A stretch of DNA of 64,000 nucleotides from Arenicellales bacterium (GCA_028284225.1 JANQSD010000013.1:262422-326421), one strand, 5' to 3'; shown: positions 8,150-17,395, counted from the stretch's first letter. Numbers and translations: made by a program. Notes: generated by a model from the sequence alone, not told the origin.

Positions 8150-9679
8150 ATGGCAGAATTAGCCCGTCAACAAGTTGAAGAATTACTGAATAATGCAGAT
8201 GCTGAATGGATTAACCGCATCCCATACCAGTTTGCAAAACGTCATTCTATATTAGTCGGCAAGAATCCTGACGATTCTGCTGCAGTCATTACCAGTAATA
8301 AACCTACCTTGGAGATCATTTCTGAAGTCAAACGGCAATATGCCGATTCCAGGTTAAATATCATTACCCTAGCTAATGATGACTTTCAATTTTTCCTAAG
8401 CCGTGCCTATGATAAAGGCCGCTCTCAGGCCAGCGAGATGGTCGATACACTGGGTGATGAAATTGACCTGGAGATGCTATCACAGGAAGTGCCCGTTACC
8501 ACTGACCTGTTAGAAACCGAAGACCATGCGCCTATTGTTCGCTTGATTAATGCTCTGCTTTCACAGGCGGTTAGAGAAGGCGCTTCTGATATCCATCTTG
8601 AGGCGTTTGAGAACGATTCAGTCGTGCGTTTACGTGTCGATGGTATTCTTAAAGATATTCTGACCGTCCAACGTGCTTTGCACAGTGCCCTGGTTTCGCG
8701 CCTTAAAGTCATGGCTCGACTGGATATTGCTGAAAAACGGTTACCACAGGATGGGCGAATTTCGATCCGGCTAGGAGAAAGGCCAATCGATATTCGTGTT
8801 TCTACTTTACCTACACAACATGGTGAAAGGGTAGTCTTGAGAATCTTGGATAAGCAAGGTGCCATGCTGGATGTCGGTCAGTTGGGTATGGATAAGGAGT
8901 TACGCGGTAAATTTGAACAAATTATGCAAACTCCCCATGGCATTATTTTACTCACTGGGCCAACCGGTTCAGGTAAAACAACAACACTTTATGCCGGCCT
9001 CTCAGGTCTGAATCGCAAACGCTTAAACATCTTAACTATTGAGGATCCGGTCGAATACGATCTAGCAGGCGTAGGGCAATCTCAGGTGCAGCCCAAAATT
9101 GGCATGACCTTTGCCAGCGGCTTGAGATCCATACTGCGTCAGGACCCGGATGTAGTGTTGGTGGGTGAGATTCGTGATCTGGAAACAGCACAAATCTCGG
9201 TTCAGGCAAGTTTAACCGGGCATCTGGTACTATCGACCTTACATACGAATACGGCGATCGGTGCAGTGACACGACTGGTCGATATGGGAGTAGAACCTTT
9301 TCTTATTGCCTCCAGTATGACGGCTATGGTGGCACAGAGATTAGTCAGAACACTTTGCGAGCATTGCAAAGAGCCATATCAAGCAACTGAACGGGAACTT
9401 TCATTGTTATTTTTGCCCTCCACAGATAACGTGCAATTATTTAAAGCCAAGGGTTGCCCTGAATGTGATCATGTTGGTTATCGTGGTCGCTCAGGAATTT
9501 TTGAAATGATCATTCTTGATGATGAACTGCGCAATATGATCCATGACAATCGTTCAGAATCCGACATGTTGCAGTATGTCCGTCAAACCACACCCTCCAT
9601 CACCCGTTACGGATTTGGGCTGGTCATGGACGGGACAACATCGCTGGACGAAGTACTGCGCGTTACCCAAGAGGAATAA
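8150..9679 (+). CDS. gspE: Type II secretion ATPase GspE
   Basis: Cytoplasmic hexameric ATPase that drives pseudopilus assembly. The ATG at 8150 (M-A-E-L-A-R) is preferred to the TTG at 8144 and gives 509 residues. The N1E/N2E region is followed by the ATPase core with Walker A G-P-T-G-S-G-K-T-T-T, an Asp-box region around I-E-D-P-V-E-Y, Walker B L-R-Q-D-P-D-V-V-L-V-G-E-I-R-D, and a His box (L-S-T-L-H-T-N). The tetracysteine zinc module C-E-H-C ... C-P-E-C typical of GspE is intact. It lies between gspD and gspF with only a few bases on either side. Confidence 0.97.
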   Translation: MAELARQQVEELLNNADAEWINRIPYQFAKRHSILVGKNPDDSAAVITSNKPTLEIISEVKRQYADSRLNIITLANDDFQFFLSRAYDKGRSQASEMVDTLGDEIDLEMLSQEVPVTTDLLETEDHAPIVRLINALLSQAVREGASDIHLEAFENDSVVRLRVDGILKDILTVQRALHSALVSRLKVMARLDIAEKRLPQDGRISIRLGERPIDIRVSTLPTQHGERVVLRILDKQGAMLDVGQLGMDKELRGKFEQIMQTPHGIILLTGPTGSGKTTTLYAGLSGLNRKRLNILTIEDPVEYDLAGVGQSQVQPKIGMTFASGLRSILRQDPDVVLVGEIRDLETAQISVQASLTGHLVLSTLHTNTAIGAVTRLVDMGVEPFLIASSMTAMVAQRLVRTLCEHCKEPYQATERELSLLFLPSTDNVQLFKAKGCPECDHVGYRGRSGIFEMIILDDELRNMIHDNRSESDMLQYVRQTTPSITRYGFGLVMDGTTSLDEVLRVTQEE

Positions 9680-9685
9680 GTCCAG

Positions 9686-10918
9686 ATGGGGGCTTTTGAA
9701 TATCAAGCACTAGATGAGCGCGGCCGAACTAAAAAGGGAGTTTTGTCTGCAGATACCGCACGACTGGCTCGAGATAAATTGCGTGAACTCGGGCTTACAC
9801 CTCTGGATCTAAAAGCTGTCGCAGACACCAAGGTCAATAAAGCAAGAGCAAAATCGCCAAGCGGTACCCGTACTGGCGGCAGGCATAAAATCAATGCCAC
9901 CGAATTCTCCGTTGCGATTCGTCAGCTGGCAACTTTATTAGGCTCGGGCCTAACTGTTGAAGACAGTCTCAATGCACTGATCAAACAAGCCGAGTCACTT
10001 AACACCCAAGCAGTGTTGACCGGTATTCGCACATCCGTCCTGGAAGGGCGGTCATTGGCAGATTCAATGGCTCTGTATCCGCGCTCATTTGATAACTTGT
10101 ATGTGGCTTCCGTAAGTGCAGGAGAACAAACAGGAAAACTACCTGAAATTATGGAACGTCTGGCCGATTACACTGAAACCCGGCAACGTTTGCAAAAAGA
10201 TATTTCTAATAAGCTTGCCTATCCAATATTCATTTTAATTTTTTCAGTTTTAGTTGTGATTCTATTGGTCACGTATATCATTCCCAAAATCACTTCCGTT
10301 TATGCTGACAATGACCAGGAATTGCCATTAGTTACTCAGGTCATTATCGCAATCAGTGATTTTATGCAAAATTACGGTCTACTATTGGGCATAGTATTAC
10401 TTACAACCGGAATTTTAATTGCTGCATTTTTCAAGCGCGAAGGGCCGCGATTATGGTTGGATCAACAATACTTAAAATTGCCATTATTCAAGAAACTCAT
10501 ACGCGGTTTAAATACCGCTAAAATGTCACGAACGTTATCTATTATGGTTGGTAGCGGCGTTCCGCTATTAGCTGCAATGAAATCAAGTGCTAAAGTCCTG
10601 AGCAATGAGTTTATGCGCCGGGCAATGGATAAAGCAGCGGTTGATGTCTCTGAGGGTGTCAGTTTAAATCGCGCTTTAGAAAAAGCGTCGGTATTCCCGC
10701 CGATGTTAGTACAAATGGTCAGTAGTGGTGAAAGTAGCGGCAAACTGGATATGATGCTGGAAAAAGCGGCCCAGTCTACTGAAACAGAATTTGAAGCACG
10801 ACTGGATACGTTTATCAGTTTGTTTCAGCCTATGATGGTTGTCATCATGGCCTTAGTGGTAATTGTGATTGTCTTGGCGGTGTTAATGCCGATTATCAAT
10901 CTGAACGAAATTATTTAA
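9686..10918 (+). CDS. gspF: Type II secretion inner-membrane platform protein GspF
   Basis: Polytopic platform protein that couples the GspE ATPase to pseudopilin assembly. The 410 residues contain two T2SSF domains (about 70-195 and 275-400), each ending in long hydrophobic helices. These are visible as the I-F-I-L-I-F-S-V-L-V-V-I-L-L-V segment and the final V-V-I-M-A-L-V-V-I-V-I-V-L-A-V-L segment. The N-terminal F-E-Y-Q-A-L-D-E-R-G-R and E-F-S-V-A-I-R-Q-L-A-T-L-L-G-S-G motifs are characteristic of the family. Translation starts six bases after gspE. Confidence 0.96.
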   Translation: MGAFEYQALDERGRTKKGVLSADTARLARDKLRELGLTPLDLKAVADTKVNKARAKSPSGTRTGGRHKINATEFSVAIRQLATLLGSGLTVEDSLNALIKQAESLNTQAVLTGIRTSVLEGRSLADSMALYPRSFDNLYVASVSAGEQTGKLPEIMERLADYTETRQRLQKDISNKLAYPIFILIFSVLVVILLVTYIIPKITSVYADNDQELPLVTQVIIAISDFMQNYGLLLGIVLLTTGILIAAFFKREGPRLWLDQQYLKLPLFKKLIRGLNTAKMSRTLSIMVGSGVPLLAAMKSSAKVLSNEFMRRAMDKAAVDVSEGVSLNRALEKASVFPPMLVQMVSSGESSGKLDMMLEKAAQSTETEFEARLDTFISLFQPMMVVIMALVVIVIVLAVLMPIINLNEII

Positions 10919-10935
10919 TTATTTGGTGATATTAA

Positions 10936-11379
10936 ATGTCTAAATCTAAACAACAGCACAAACAACGTGGCTTTACGCTAATCGAAATTATGGTTGTAGT
11001 TATTATCATTGGCTTATTAGCGACAATGGTGTTGCCGACTGTAATAGGTCGCCAGGAACAGGCACTACAAGTTCGAGCTAAGACAGATATCCGCACCATC
11101 AGTCAGGCTCTGGACATGTATAAACTGGATAATTTTAGTTATCCCGCCACCCAAGAGGGCCTGAATGCGTTGGTCTCCAAACCTGCCAGTGCTAAAAACT
11201 GGTCTAAAGGTGGATATCTAAGCACTAAATCTATCCCTAAAGACCCTTGGGGCAACGATTATCAATATCGTCGTCCGGGCAAAAATGGGGAATTCGACTT
11301 ATGGTCGCAGGGTGCTGACGGTAAAGAGGGTGGTAGTGAAGATAATAAAGACATCGGTAACTGGAATCTTGACGAATAG
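10936..11379 (+). CDS. gspG: Major pseudopilin GspG
   Basis: Main subunit of the type II secretion pseudopilus. It has a class III prepilin signal with cleavage after Gly in Q-R-G/F-T-L-I-E, the invariant Glu at +5, and a hydrophobic assembly helix. The globular part keeps the family signature around D-M-Y-K-L-D-N, Y-P-A-T-Q-E-G-L-N-A-L and D-P-W-G-N-D-Y-Q-Y, and the C-terminal acidic calcium-site region (D-L-W-S-Q-G-A-D-G-K-E-G-G). Length is 147 residues, normal for GspG. It is separated from gspH by an unusual 227-base gap containing a palindromic repeat. Confidence 0.96.
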   Translation: MSKSKQQHKQRGFTLIEIMVVVIIIGLLATMVLPTVIGRQEQALQVRAKTDIRTISQALDMYKLDNFSYPATQEGLNALVSKPASAKNWSKGGYLSTKSIPKDPWGNDYQYRRPGKNGEFDLWSQGADGKEGGSEDNKDIGNWNLDE

Positions 11380-11488
11380 CGATTAAATCACTGCTGCCCC
11401 ATTAAAATTGGCATTTAGTTTAAAAAAGACTAACGATGGCACTCAGCTATAGTGGATGAACCTGAGAGATGAAATCTACACTCCATTC

Positions 11489-11564
11489 TCGTCATTGCGG
11501 GCTTGACCCGCAATCTAGTCTTTTCAAAGGTTTACTGGATGCCGGATCGAGTCCGGCATGACGA
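11489..11564. repeat. Intergenic palindromic repeat between gspG and gspH
   Basis: A 76-base element bounded by TCGTCA and its complement TGACGA. Inside are two shorter hairpins, TGCGGG-cttga-CCCGCA at the left and GCCGGA-tcgag-TCCGGC at the right, joined by an AT-rich linker. This resembles the REP-like dispersed palindromes (CATTGCGGGCTTGACCCGCAAT type) found in many proteobacterial genomes. It lies in the only sizeable gap of the secretion operon and could act as an attenuator or mRNA-stabilising hairpin. A smaller palindrome cluster at 18064-18119 looks related in style but not in exact sequence. Confidence 0.75.
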
Positions 11565-11606
11565 AATCAAGTTAACGGGACAGCAGTGCAATTAAATATA
11601 CATGTA

Positions 11607-12152
11607 ATGGCAAGTTCAAAGAAAAATGATGGTTTTACTTTATTAGAAATACTTGCCGTTGTCGCTATTATGGGCATAGTACTCGGTCTTGTCGGGGTAA
11701 ATTTCAACCGCAATCTTGATAATGTTGCACACAGCGAAGCAAAGCGTTTTGCCAGGGTCTTAAACTATACTAAGGAATACAGTGCTTACACTGGGCGCAT
11801 CCTGAGCTTACGGCTCGATAAAAAAAAGAACACTTATTATTTCCTTTATGTCGACCCCATCAAGCGTAGCTGGAATCGACTAAACAGTGACTCCGGAAGT
11901 AAGTTATTGAGTCCCTACAAAATTAATGAGCATGTTAAGGTCAGAACAGAAAAACGTAAAGCTGCAGGTGCCGACGAAAATCCAGCTAACATTGAGGAAA
12001 CACAATCCAGCAGACGATCTTCTAAATCTGAAATTGCGCTGATCACACCGTTCTCTGATTTTGAACCGGCAAATTTGATTCTTAGCGGTGAAACCAAAAA
12101 CTATATAGTTACCACTGATGAATTTGATGATGTTGAAATTCAGATTCAATAA
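11607..12152 (+). CDS. gspH: Minor pseudopilin GspH
   Basis: Minor pseudopilin of the type II secretion tip/assembly complex. The ATG at 11607 is preferred to the GTG at 11586 because it puts a short basic leader (M-A-S-S-K-K-N-D-G) before the class III cleavage site G/F-T-L-L-E. A hydrophobic helix follows (L-A-V-V-A-I-M-G-I-V-L-G-L-V-G-V). The 181-residue protein carries a charged, low-similarity C-terminal region with an Asp/Glu/Ser-rich loop. The 3' end overlaps gspI by 35 bases. Confidence 0.9.
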   Translation: MASSKKNDGFTLLEILAVVAIMGIVLGLVGVNFNRNLDNVAHSEAKRFARVLNYTKEYSAYTGRILSLRLDKKKNTYYFLYVDPIKRSWNRLNSDSGSKLLSPYKINEHVKVRTEKRKAAGADENPANIEETQSSRRSSKSEIALITPFSDFEPANLILSGETKNYIVTTDEFDDVEIQIQ

Positions 12153-12558
12153 AAAGCACCGTAATAAAGGATTCACACTGCTGGAAGTGCTCGCTGCTCT
12201 GGCAGTGATTGCAATAGGATTAACAGCGCTATTCAGCGCTTTGTCACAAGGCACCCGACTGGCATCACGGGTGGAAGAACGTATGATCGGCAACTGGGTT
12301 GCCAGTAACACCATGACTGAACTTAAAGCACTTTCAAGCTGGCCACAGGTTGGTCAAAAAAGTTTAGATGTACAGATGGCAGGGCGGATCTGGTATGTCA
12401 ACCAAAATATAAAACCTACCGAAGATGAGAATATCAGACGCATCGAAGTCAATGTTTCACTGGATAAAAGCGGTAAATACCTGACAGCGAGCTTATATAG
12501 TTATTTTCTTAATCCTAAACCCAAGCTAGTCGATGATGAGCTGCAATTCAACAACTAA
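12118..12558 (+). CDS. gspI: Minor pseudopilin GspI
   Basis: Minor pseudopilin that nucleates the pseudopilus tip together with GspJ and GspK. There are in-frame ATG codons at 12118, 12127 and 12130; any of them gives a short basic leader before K-G/F-T-L-L-E-V-L-A-A-L, with Glu at +5. The region Q-G-T-R-L-A-S-R-V-E-E-R followed by N-W-V-A-S-N is typical of GspI. It overlaps gspH upstream and gspJ downstream. Confidence 0.92.
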   Translation: MNLMMLKFRFNKKHRNKGFTLLEVLAALAVIAIGLTALFSALSQGTRLASRVEERMIGNWVASNTMTELKALSSWPQVGQKSLDVQMAGRIWYVNQNIKPTEDENIRRIEVNVSLDKSGKYLTASLYSYFLNPKPKLVDDELQFNN

Positions 12559-13207
12559 AACTGCTGGTTTTACGCTTTTAGAAATCGTTATTGCAGTGGC
12601 AATCTTTGCAGTGATTACAACTGTTAGCTATGCCAGTCTGGTTCGTTATTTTGATCAAAGCCAAAAAATTGAACAGGCCCATCGACGCCTGGAACAAATT
12701 CAAAAACTATTTGCTTTACTGGAACAAGATGTTCGCTATATGGTCGCCAGGCCGGTTCAATACAACAATACCACTTACGCAGCACTGGAAGTTTACAAAA
12801 ACCGCCCGGTTTTTACCGGTGAAAAAATGCAGTTCACCACCTCAAGGCCCACTCCATTAAACAAAATGGCACAAATCAATTTTCGTGTATCCTGGCGAGT
12901 CGAGAACGAGTCAGTTTATCGCTATTCCTGGAAAGAGTTAGACCTAAAAGATCGAACACTGACCGATAGGGCACCTGATTTGCAACATATTCAGCGTGTT
13001 GTAGACAATGTTGAGTTATTTGAAATCAGTGTTTTCAACGATGAAGATGAAGAGGATCAAACTGATTTTAATGAACAAGCATTTACTAACGAGTTTGATG
13101 AAAATCTTTATAAGTTACCCAAGCTGGTAAAAATTTCAGTCAAAACCAAAGGCGGAAAAGATTATTACCGCGTTCTGGAGGTCGGCAGTGCCAGCTTTGA
13201 GTCATAA
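12533..13207 (+). CDS. gspJ: Minor pseudopilin GspJ
   Basis: Minor pseudopilin of the tip complex, 224 residues. The class III prepilin signal ends A-G/F-T-L-L-E-I-V-I-A-V, with Glu +5 present. Downstream, R-R-L-E-Q-I-Q-K-L-F-A-L-L-E-Q-D-V-R-Y-M-V-A-R-P is the GspJ hallmark helix. Two adjacent ATG codons (12533, 12536) are possible starts, both inside the end of gspI. The stop lies inside the start of gspK, so the minor pseudopilin genes are translationally interlocked. Confidence 0.92.
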   Translation: MMSCNSTTKTAGFTLLEIVIAVAIFAVITTVSYASLVRYFDQSQKIEQAHRRLEQIQKLFALLEQDVRYMVARPVQYNNTTYAALEVYKNRPVFTGEKMQFTTSRPTPLNKMAQINFRVSWRVENESVYRYSWKELDLKDRTLTDRAPDLQHIQRVVDNVELFEISVFNDEDEEDQTDFNEQAFTNEFDENLYKLPKLVKISVKTKGGKDYYRVLEVGSASFES

Positions 13208-14471
13208 GCACAAACAGTCCGGGGTGGCGCTTATCACCGCTATTCTAATAGTGGCTGTTGTTTCGGCCTCAGCGGTTTATTTAATCGACTCAGGTTATAC
13301 AGTTATGCGCAAAACACAGCAGCGCATTGACAACGAACAATTTTTACAACTGGCAACATCTGTTGAACGATATGGTATCGACATGCTGTACCGTGATAAT
13401 TTTTTTGATTTTTTTGTTGAACAACAAGATGATGGCTTTGGTTCTAATTTCACAACCTTATTCGAAGACGAAGACAACCCGCTTAGTTATGATCCGCATA
13501 ATGATTCAAATTTTGAACCCTGGTCAAAACCGCTTACACCTGAATTTATCAAAGACGATTTGAAAAATGACTTTGTTGAACATGACGTATTGCATATCAC
13601 AGACTTGAATCGATTTTTTAACATCAACAATTTGCACTTTTCCAATACTGCCGATTTAAATGTCAAACGGGCATTCGACAATAATGTCATCATTTTTAAA
13701 GAACTAATTCGGCAAATCAATACTGATAATTTTGATATCGATGTCGATGAAATCACTAACGAAATCATTGACTGGCTGGACCACGACAGCGATTCAAGAA
13801 ACGTCATTTTATTTACTGAGGATGATGTTTATCGACGTGCAGATTCACAATACAGGCCCGCAAATCGCCCAGTCACCAGTATTGGTGAATTAAAAAATGT
13901 GTTGGGGATGACTCCGCAACTGATGAATAAACTTTCAGAATATGTTGTTGCCTTACCGGTTTATATGGCTAATTTTGCACCTTACAAACAAGCGTTTAGC
14001 CCGGCTAAGCAAGGCGCTCAAGGTTTTGTGGGCCCTAATTCTCCCGCTTTAACCAAGATCAATGTCAATACCGCTTCACCTGAATTATTGACTGGATTAT
14101 TCGCAATTTATAATATTCAAAGTTCGGTAGGTTTGTTTGTCCAGGATCAGGGTACGTTTCAAAATGTGCAAAAACAGGATGCGCAAAACTTTTTTGAAAT
14201 ATATAAAAGGACTATTCCAATACCGCCGGGTGAGACGGAATTGAATCTTGGTGAGATTGAAACCAGCCTTCGCGATGTTGCCGATATTTACAGTCAATTT
14301 TTCTTGATTGAAAGTTTTTTTCAGAAAAAGAACGGTGTCAGTTTTAACCTTGAAAGCCTGGTATTTAAAGATCGTAACGAATATGATTACGTGCCGATAG
14401 TCATCCAGCGTCAATACGACTGGCTTCCCTTGCAAGAATTGAAAAATCCTGATGACGATGAGTCATCTTAA
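13188..14471 (+). CDS. gspK: Minor pseudopilin GspK
   Basis: Large tip pseudopilin of 427 residues. Its signal (K-Q-S-G/V-A-L-I-T-A-I-L-I-V) lacks the Glu at +5, as is normal for GspK. The globular part contains an inserted alpha domain and the K-I-N-V-N-T-A-S-P-E-L-L helix-hairpin motif around residues 290-300, which is characteristic of GspK. The proposed GTG start at 13188 overlaps gspJ by 20 bases; an in-frame TTG at 13197 is an alternative. It is rich in Asp, Asn and Phe. Confidence 0.93.
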   Translation: MPALSHKHKQSGVALITAILIVAVVSASAVYLIDSGYTVMRKTQQRIDNEQFLQLATSVERYGIDMLYRDNFFDFFVEQQDDGFGSNFTTLFEDEDNPLSYDPHNDSNFEPWSKPLTPEFIKDDLKNDFVEHDVLHITDLNRFFNINNLHFSNTADLNVKRAFDNNVIIFKELIRQINTDNFDIDVDEITNEIIDWLDHDSDSRNVILFTEDDVYRRADSQYRPANRPVTSIGELKNVLGMTPQLMNKLSEYVVALPVYMANFAPYKQAFSPAKQGAQGFVGPNSPALTKINVNTASPELLTGLFAIYNIQSSVGLFVQDQGTFQNVQKQDAQNFFEIYKRTIPIPPGETELNLGEIETSLRDVADIYSQFFLIESFFQKKNGVSFNLESLVFKDRNEYDYVPIVIQRQYDWLPLQELKNPDDDESS

Positions 14472-14485
14472 AGTAAAATAGTCTA

Positions 14486-15691
14486 ATGTATTTATATATT
14501 ACAGCCGACTCACCACATCACTGGGCGACATTCCATAGCGAACAACAAACCCTGATTGGAACAGGTCAGGTTGAATCACTGGACGAATTGAATTTTGCCC
14601 AACCGATAGAACAAGTCATGCTGGTTGCCAAAGGGTCAAAAGTCGCTGCTCATACCGTCAGTGTCCCTGGCAACTCCAGAAAGAATGTTATTAATGCAAT
14701 TCCGTTTGTACTTGAAGAAGAGCTTACCGACGATATTGAAGATCTGCATTTTGCCTTGCAAAGCTGGTCTGCAGGAGAAGAGGCAGAGGTTTTGGTTGTC
14801 AATGATGAAGTCGTGCAGCACTGGTTATCGGAATTTTCTCAAGCGGGCTTTGAGGTGACTGATGTGGTGCCTGAATACTTATTATTACCTCTTCACCCCA
14901 GCGCAGATATAACGCTGACACAACAACCTTCCGGTGACTATTTAATCCGTAGCGGTCACTACGCTGGAACTCTGATTGACGAAAATATGATAGAGCTTTG
15001 GTGGGACATGGAAGCCAAAGACAAAATTATTGCTATCAATGATGAGAAAATGGCTAAAAGCCTGATTGAAGAAGGCTGGGAGAACATCCAGTATTGGGAT
15101 ATTGGATCTGATTTTTCACAGTGGATAGGGCATGGCAGTATTAAATTGTTAAATACACCCTGTTTATTGCAGGGTAAATACGATGATACCGAATCCAGAC
15201 AAGCACGCTTTGACTATAAAATGGCTGTCAACCTGCTTTTAGCCGGTGTTGGTATCTATCTTGGTAGTTTATTGCTTAATTATGCTTATCTGGAGTACAA
15301 GTCCGGTCAATTTAAAAATAAGGCAACTGAAATCTACCAGGTCGCTTTTCCAGAATTTCAAGACCAGGTAAGTGAGGATCCACTCTATGACATGCGCAAA
15401 GCAATGAGTGCACTGCGTAGCGGGAATTACCAATCGGATAATTTTTTACCTATTCTTCAAGTTGTCGCTAATCAACTAAAAACTGCGCCTAATACAACCT
15501 TGACCAGCCTAATATTTGAAGATAATGTGTTGAGCGCTCAGGTCAGTGTGGCTGACTTTGCTGCATTAGAAAGCTTATTCCAAAAACTGGCGACTGTCAC
15601 TCAAGGCTATGCGACAGTGTTAACAAAAGACGCTGTAGCACAAGATAATACCGTACAGGGTGTGCTCGAAGTCACACTGACCCAGGGGTAA
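14486..15691 (+). CDS. gspL: Type II secretion inner-membrane protein GspL
   Basis: Bitopic platform protein that anchors GspE to the inner membrane and pairs with GspM. The N-terminal cytoplasmic actin-like domain covers about residues 1-235. It includes V-P-G-N-S-R-K-N-V-I-N-A-I-P-F-V-L-E-E, the classic GspL segment. A single transmembrane helix (L-L-L-A-G-V-G-I-Y-L-G-S-L-L-L) lies near residue 250, followed by a periplasmic ferredoxin-like domain. It starts 14 bases after gspK; the 401-residue length is normal. Confidence 0.92.
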   Translation: MYLYITADSPHHWATFHSEQQTLIGTGQVESLDELNFAQPIEQVMLVAKGSKVAAHTVSVPGNSRKNVINAIPFVLEEELTDDIEDLHFALQSWSAGEEAEVLVVNDEVVQHWLSEFSQAGFEVTDVVPEYLLLPLHPSADITLTQQPSGDYLIRSGHYAGTLIDENMIELWWDMEAKDKIIAINDEKMAKSLIEEGWENIQYWDIGSDFSQWIGHGSIKLLNTPCLLQGKYDDTESRQARFDYKMAVNLLLAGVGIYLGSLLLNYAYLEYKSGQFKNKATEIYQVAFPEFQDQVSEDPLYDMRKAMSALRSGNYQSDNFLPILQVVANQLKTAPNTTLTSLIFEDNVLSAQVSVADFAALESLFQKLATVTQGYATVLTKDAVAQDNTVQGVLEVTLTQG

Positions 15692-15695
15692 ATAC

Positions 15696-16265
15696 ATGGC
15701 TGGCCTCGACAAAGAATTTGCCTCAAACAAGACTATCAATCAAAGTCTTGAAAAAATTAAGCAGCAAAAATCATTTATTGCCGATAAAGTTAAGCCTTAT
15801 TGGCAAAACTTGAGTGAACGTGAGCGCTTGCTGCTTGCTATAGCTGCTTGCTTTATCAGTTTGCTGATTTGTTATTTATTTATTGTTGAACCGCTTAAAG
15901 ATAAATTGTCACAAAAAACTGCCGTCATTGAAGCCCAACAAAATGATGTGTTGTGGATGGAACAACAACTGCCGTTAGTGCAACAACTGCGGCAAAAAAC
16001 CCCTGTTCTTATTCGCGAGGATGATCGCCCACTTGCTGCATTGATTGAACAAACATTGCAACAGTTTAAACTGCGGGAAGCCACGCAAAGAATTGTACCT
16101 GAAGACAATACCATACAAATCTGGGTCGAAAGAGCGCCATTTGCGACAATATTGAACTGGATAAATAGTATTGGAAAATTTGGTGTGACTGTACAAAAGA
16201 TCGATGTCTCCCCGCACGAAGACGGGCAGAGCAATGTAAATCTGAGTCTGATTCTGGAGAAATAA
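15696..16265 (+). CDS. gspM: Type II secretion protein GspM
   Basis: Small bitopic platform subunit that works with GspL. About 45 cytoplasmic residues, with the family's W-Q-N-L-S-E-R-E-R-L-L-L motif just before the membrane, lead into one transmembrane helix near residues 50-68. A coiled-coil stretch and a periplasmic ferredoxin-like domain follow. The protein is 189 residues. The final TAA overlaps the next start codon (TAATG). No gspN follows. Confidence 0.9.
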   Translation: MAGLDKEFASNKTINQSLEKIKQQKSFIADKVKPYWQNLSERERLLLAIAACFISLLICYLFIVEPLKDKLSQKTAVIEAQQNDVLWMEQQLPLVQQLRQKTPVLIREDDRPLAALIEQTLQQFKLREATQRIVPEDNTIQIWVERAPFATILNWINSIGKFGVTVQKIDVSPHEDGQSNVNLSLILEK

Positions 16266-16813
16266 TGTATCAACTCGGTCAGCTTATTAGTGATCGCCGC
16301 ACCATCAATGATTTTAAAACCGATGTTCCTCCACGGCAGGCTATTCTAGATGCTATTGAGCTGTCACGCTGGGTACCTAATCACCATTTGACCCAACCCT
16401 GGCACTTTTACTTTCCTAACCAGCAGATGATTGAACAAATCATTGAGCTTAACGCACAGTTAGTATTAAAAGCAAAAGGGGAGCAAGCTGCCGAGTCCAA
16501 GCGGCAACGTTGGTCAAAAATTCCCGGCTGGTTAGTGGTCTGCTGTAACAGCTCTACAGATGCATTGCAGGCGAAGGAGGATTATGCGGCATGTTGCTGT
16601 AATATTTATGCACTAAGTCTAATCCTCTGGCAACAAGGAATCGGCACTAAATGGACCACGGGAAAAGTTACCCGTGATGACACCTTTTATGATATTTGCT
16701 GGATAGATAAACATTCTCAAGACGTTGTAGGCTTGATTTGGTATGGTTATCCTAGTGAAATACCGCAGCCCCAACCACGTCGACGCGTGGAAGAAATTGT
16801 TACTATTTTTTAG
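16265..16813 (+). CDS. Nitroreductase-family FMN oxidoreductase
   Basis: A 182-residue member of the flavin nitroreductase superfamily, which reduces nitro-compounds, quinones or related acceptors with NAD(P)H. Recognisable pieces are the N-terminal S-D-R-R-T-I-N-D-F FMN phosphate-binding motif, N-H-H-L-T-Q-P-W-H-F, and the C-terminal G-L-I-W-Y-G-Y-P segment. These resemble the short YdjA-type proteins. The start codon overlaps the gspM stop, so it is co-expressed with the secretion operon, although no functional link is obvious. The substrate cannot be assigned. Confidence 0.82.
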   Translation: MYQLGQLISDRRTINDFKTDVPPRQAILDAIELSRWVPNHHLTQPWHFYFPNQQMIEQIIELNAQLVLKAKGEQAAESKRQRWSKIPGWLVVCCNSSTDALQAKEDYAACCCNIYALSLILWQQGIGTKWTTGKVTRDDTFYDICWIDKHSQDVVGLIWYGYPSEIPQPQPRRRVEEIVTIF

Positions 16814-16822
16814 TTCACAGAA

Positions 16823-17395
16823 ATGAGTGGGAAACATTATATAACCGCACAAGAATTACTTGATGATTCGTTTGCACTGGGATTGCGCATTATTGAAAGC
16901 GATTTTCGTCCTGACTTCATTGTTGCAATTTGGCGTGGCGGGACACCTGTTGGCATTGCGATTCAGGAGATATTAACCTACTACCGAATCGAAACTGACC
17001 ATATTGCTATTCGAACATCTTCTTATACCGGCATAAATCAGCGCAACAAAATTGTACGCGTACACGGCCTGAATTATATCGAGGACTATGCCAACCATGA
17101 AAATTCACTACTTATTGTGGATGATGTGTTCGACTCCGGCCTTAGTGTGGACGCGGTCATTAAGGAGCTGAAGCAAAAGTGTAGGCGTAATACGCCTCAT
17201 GACATCAGGATCGCTACTCCCTGGTACAAGCCAGGCAATAATCAAACTGAATTAGTGCCGGATTTTTATATTCATGAAACCGATCAGTGGCTAGTCTTTC
17301 CTCATGAGCTCAGTGGCTTAACGATTAAGGAAATATTACAGAACAAACAAAATATGGTTGATAAGTTTGATAATCACCCTGATAAGGCCACTTAG
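16823..17395 (+). CDS. Phosphoribosyltransferase (purine-salvage type)
   Basis: A type I phosphoribosyltransferase of 190 residues. The PRPP-binding loop is clear: L-L-I-V-D-D-V-F-D-S-G-L-S near residues 92-104, with two adjacent acidic residues. An upstream W-R-G-G-T-P-V-G segment matches the pyrophosphate-binding loop of xanthine-guanine/hypoxanthine enzymes, and the C-terminal W-L-V-F-P-H-E-L resembles the same group. It probably transfers ribose-5-phosphate to a purine base, but the base specificity is not readable. It starts nine bases after the nitroreductase-like gene. The following 17396-17667 gap shows only a short TTGTAAAAT-type direct repeat near 17573-17590. Confidence 0.8.
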   Translation: MSGKHYITAQELLDDSFALGLRIIESDFRPDFIVAIWRGGTPVGIAIQEILTYYRIETDHIAIRTSSYTGINQRNKIVRVHGLNYIEDYANHENSLLIVDDVFDSGLSVDAVIKELKQKCRRNTPHDIRIATPWYKPGNNQTELVPDFYIHETDQWLVFPHELSGLTIKEILQNKQNMVDKFDNHPDKAT

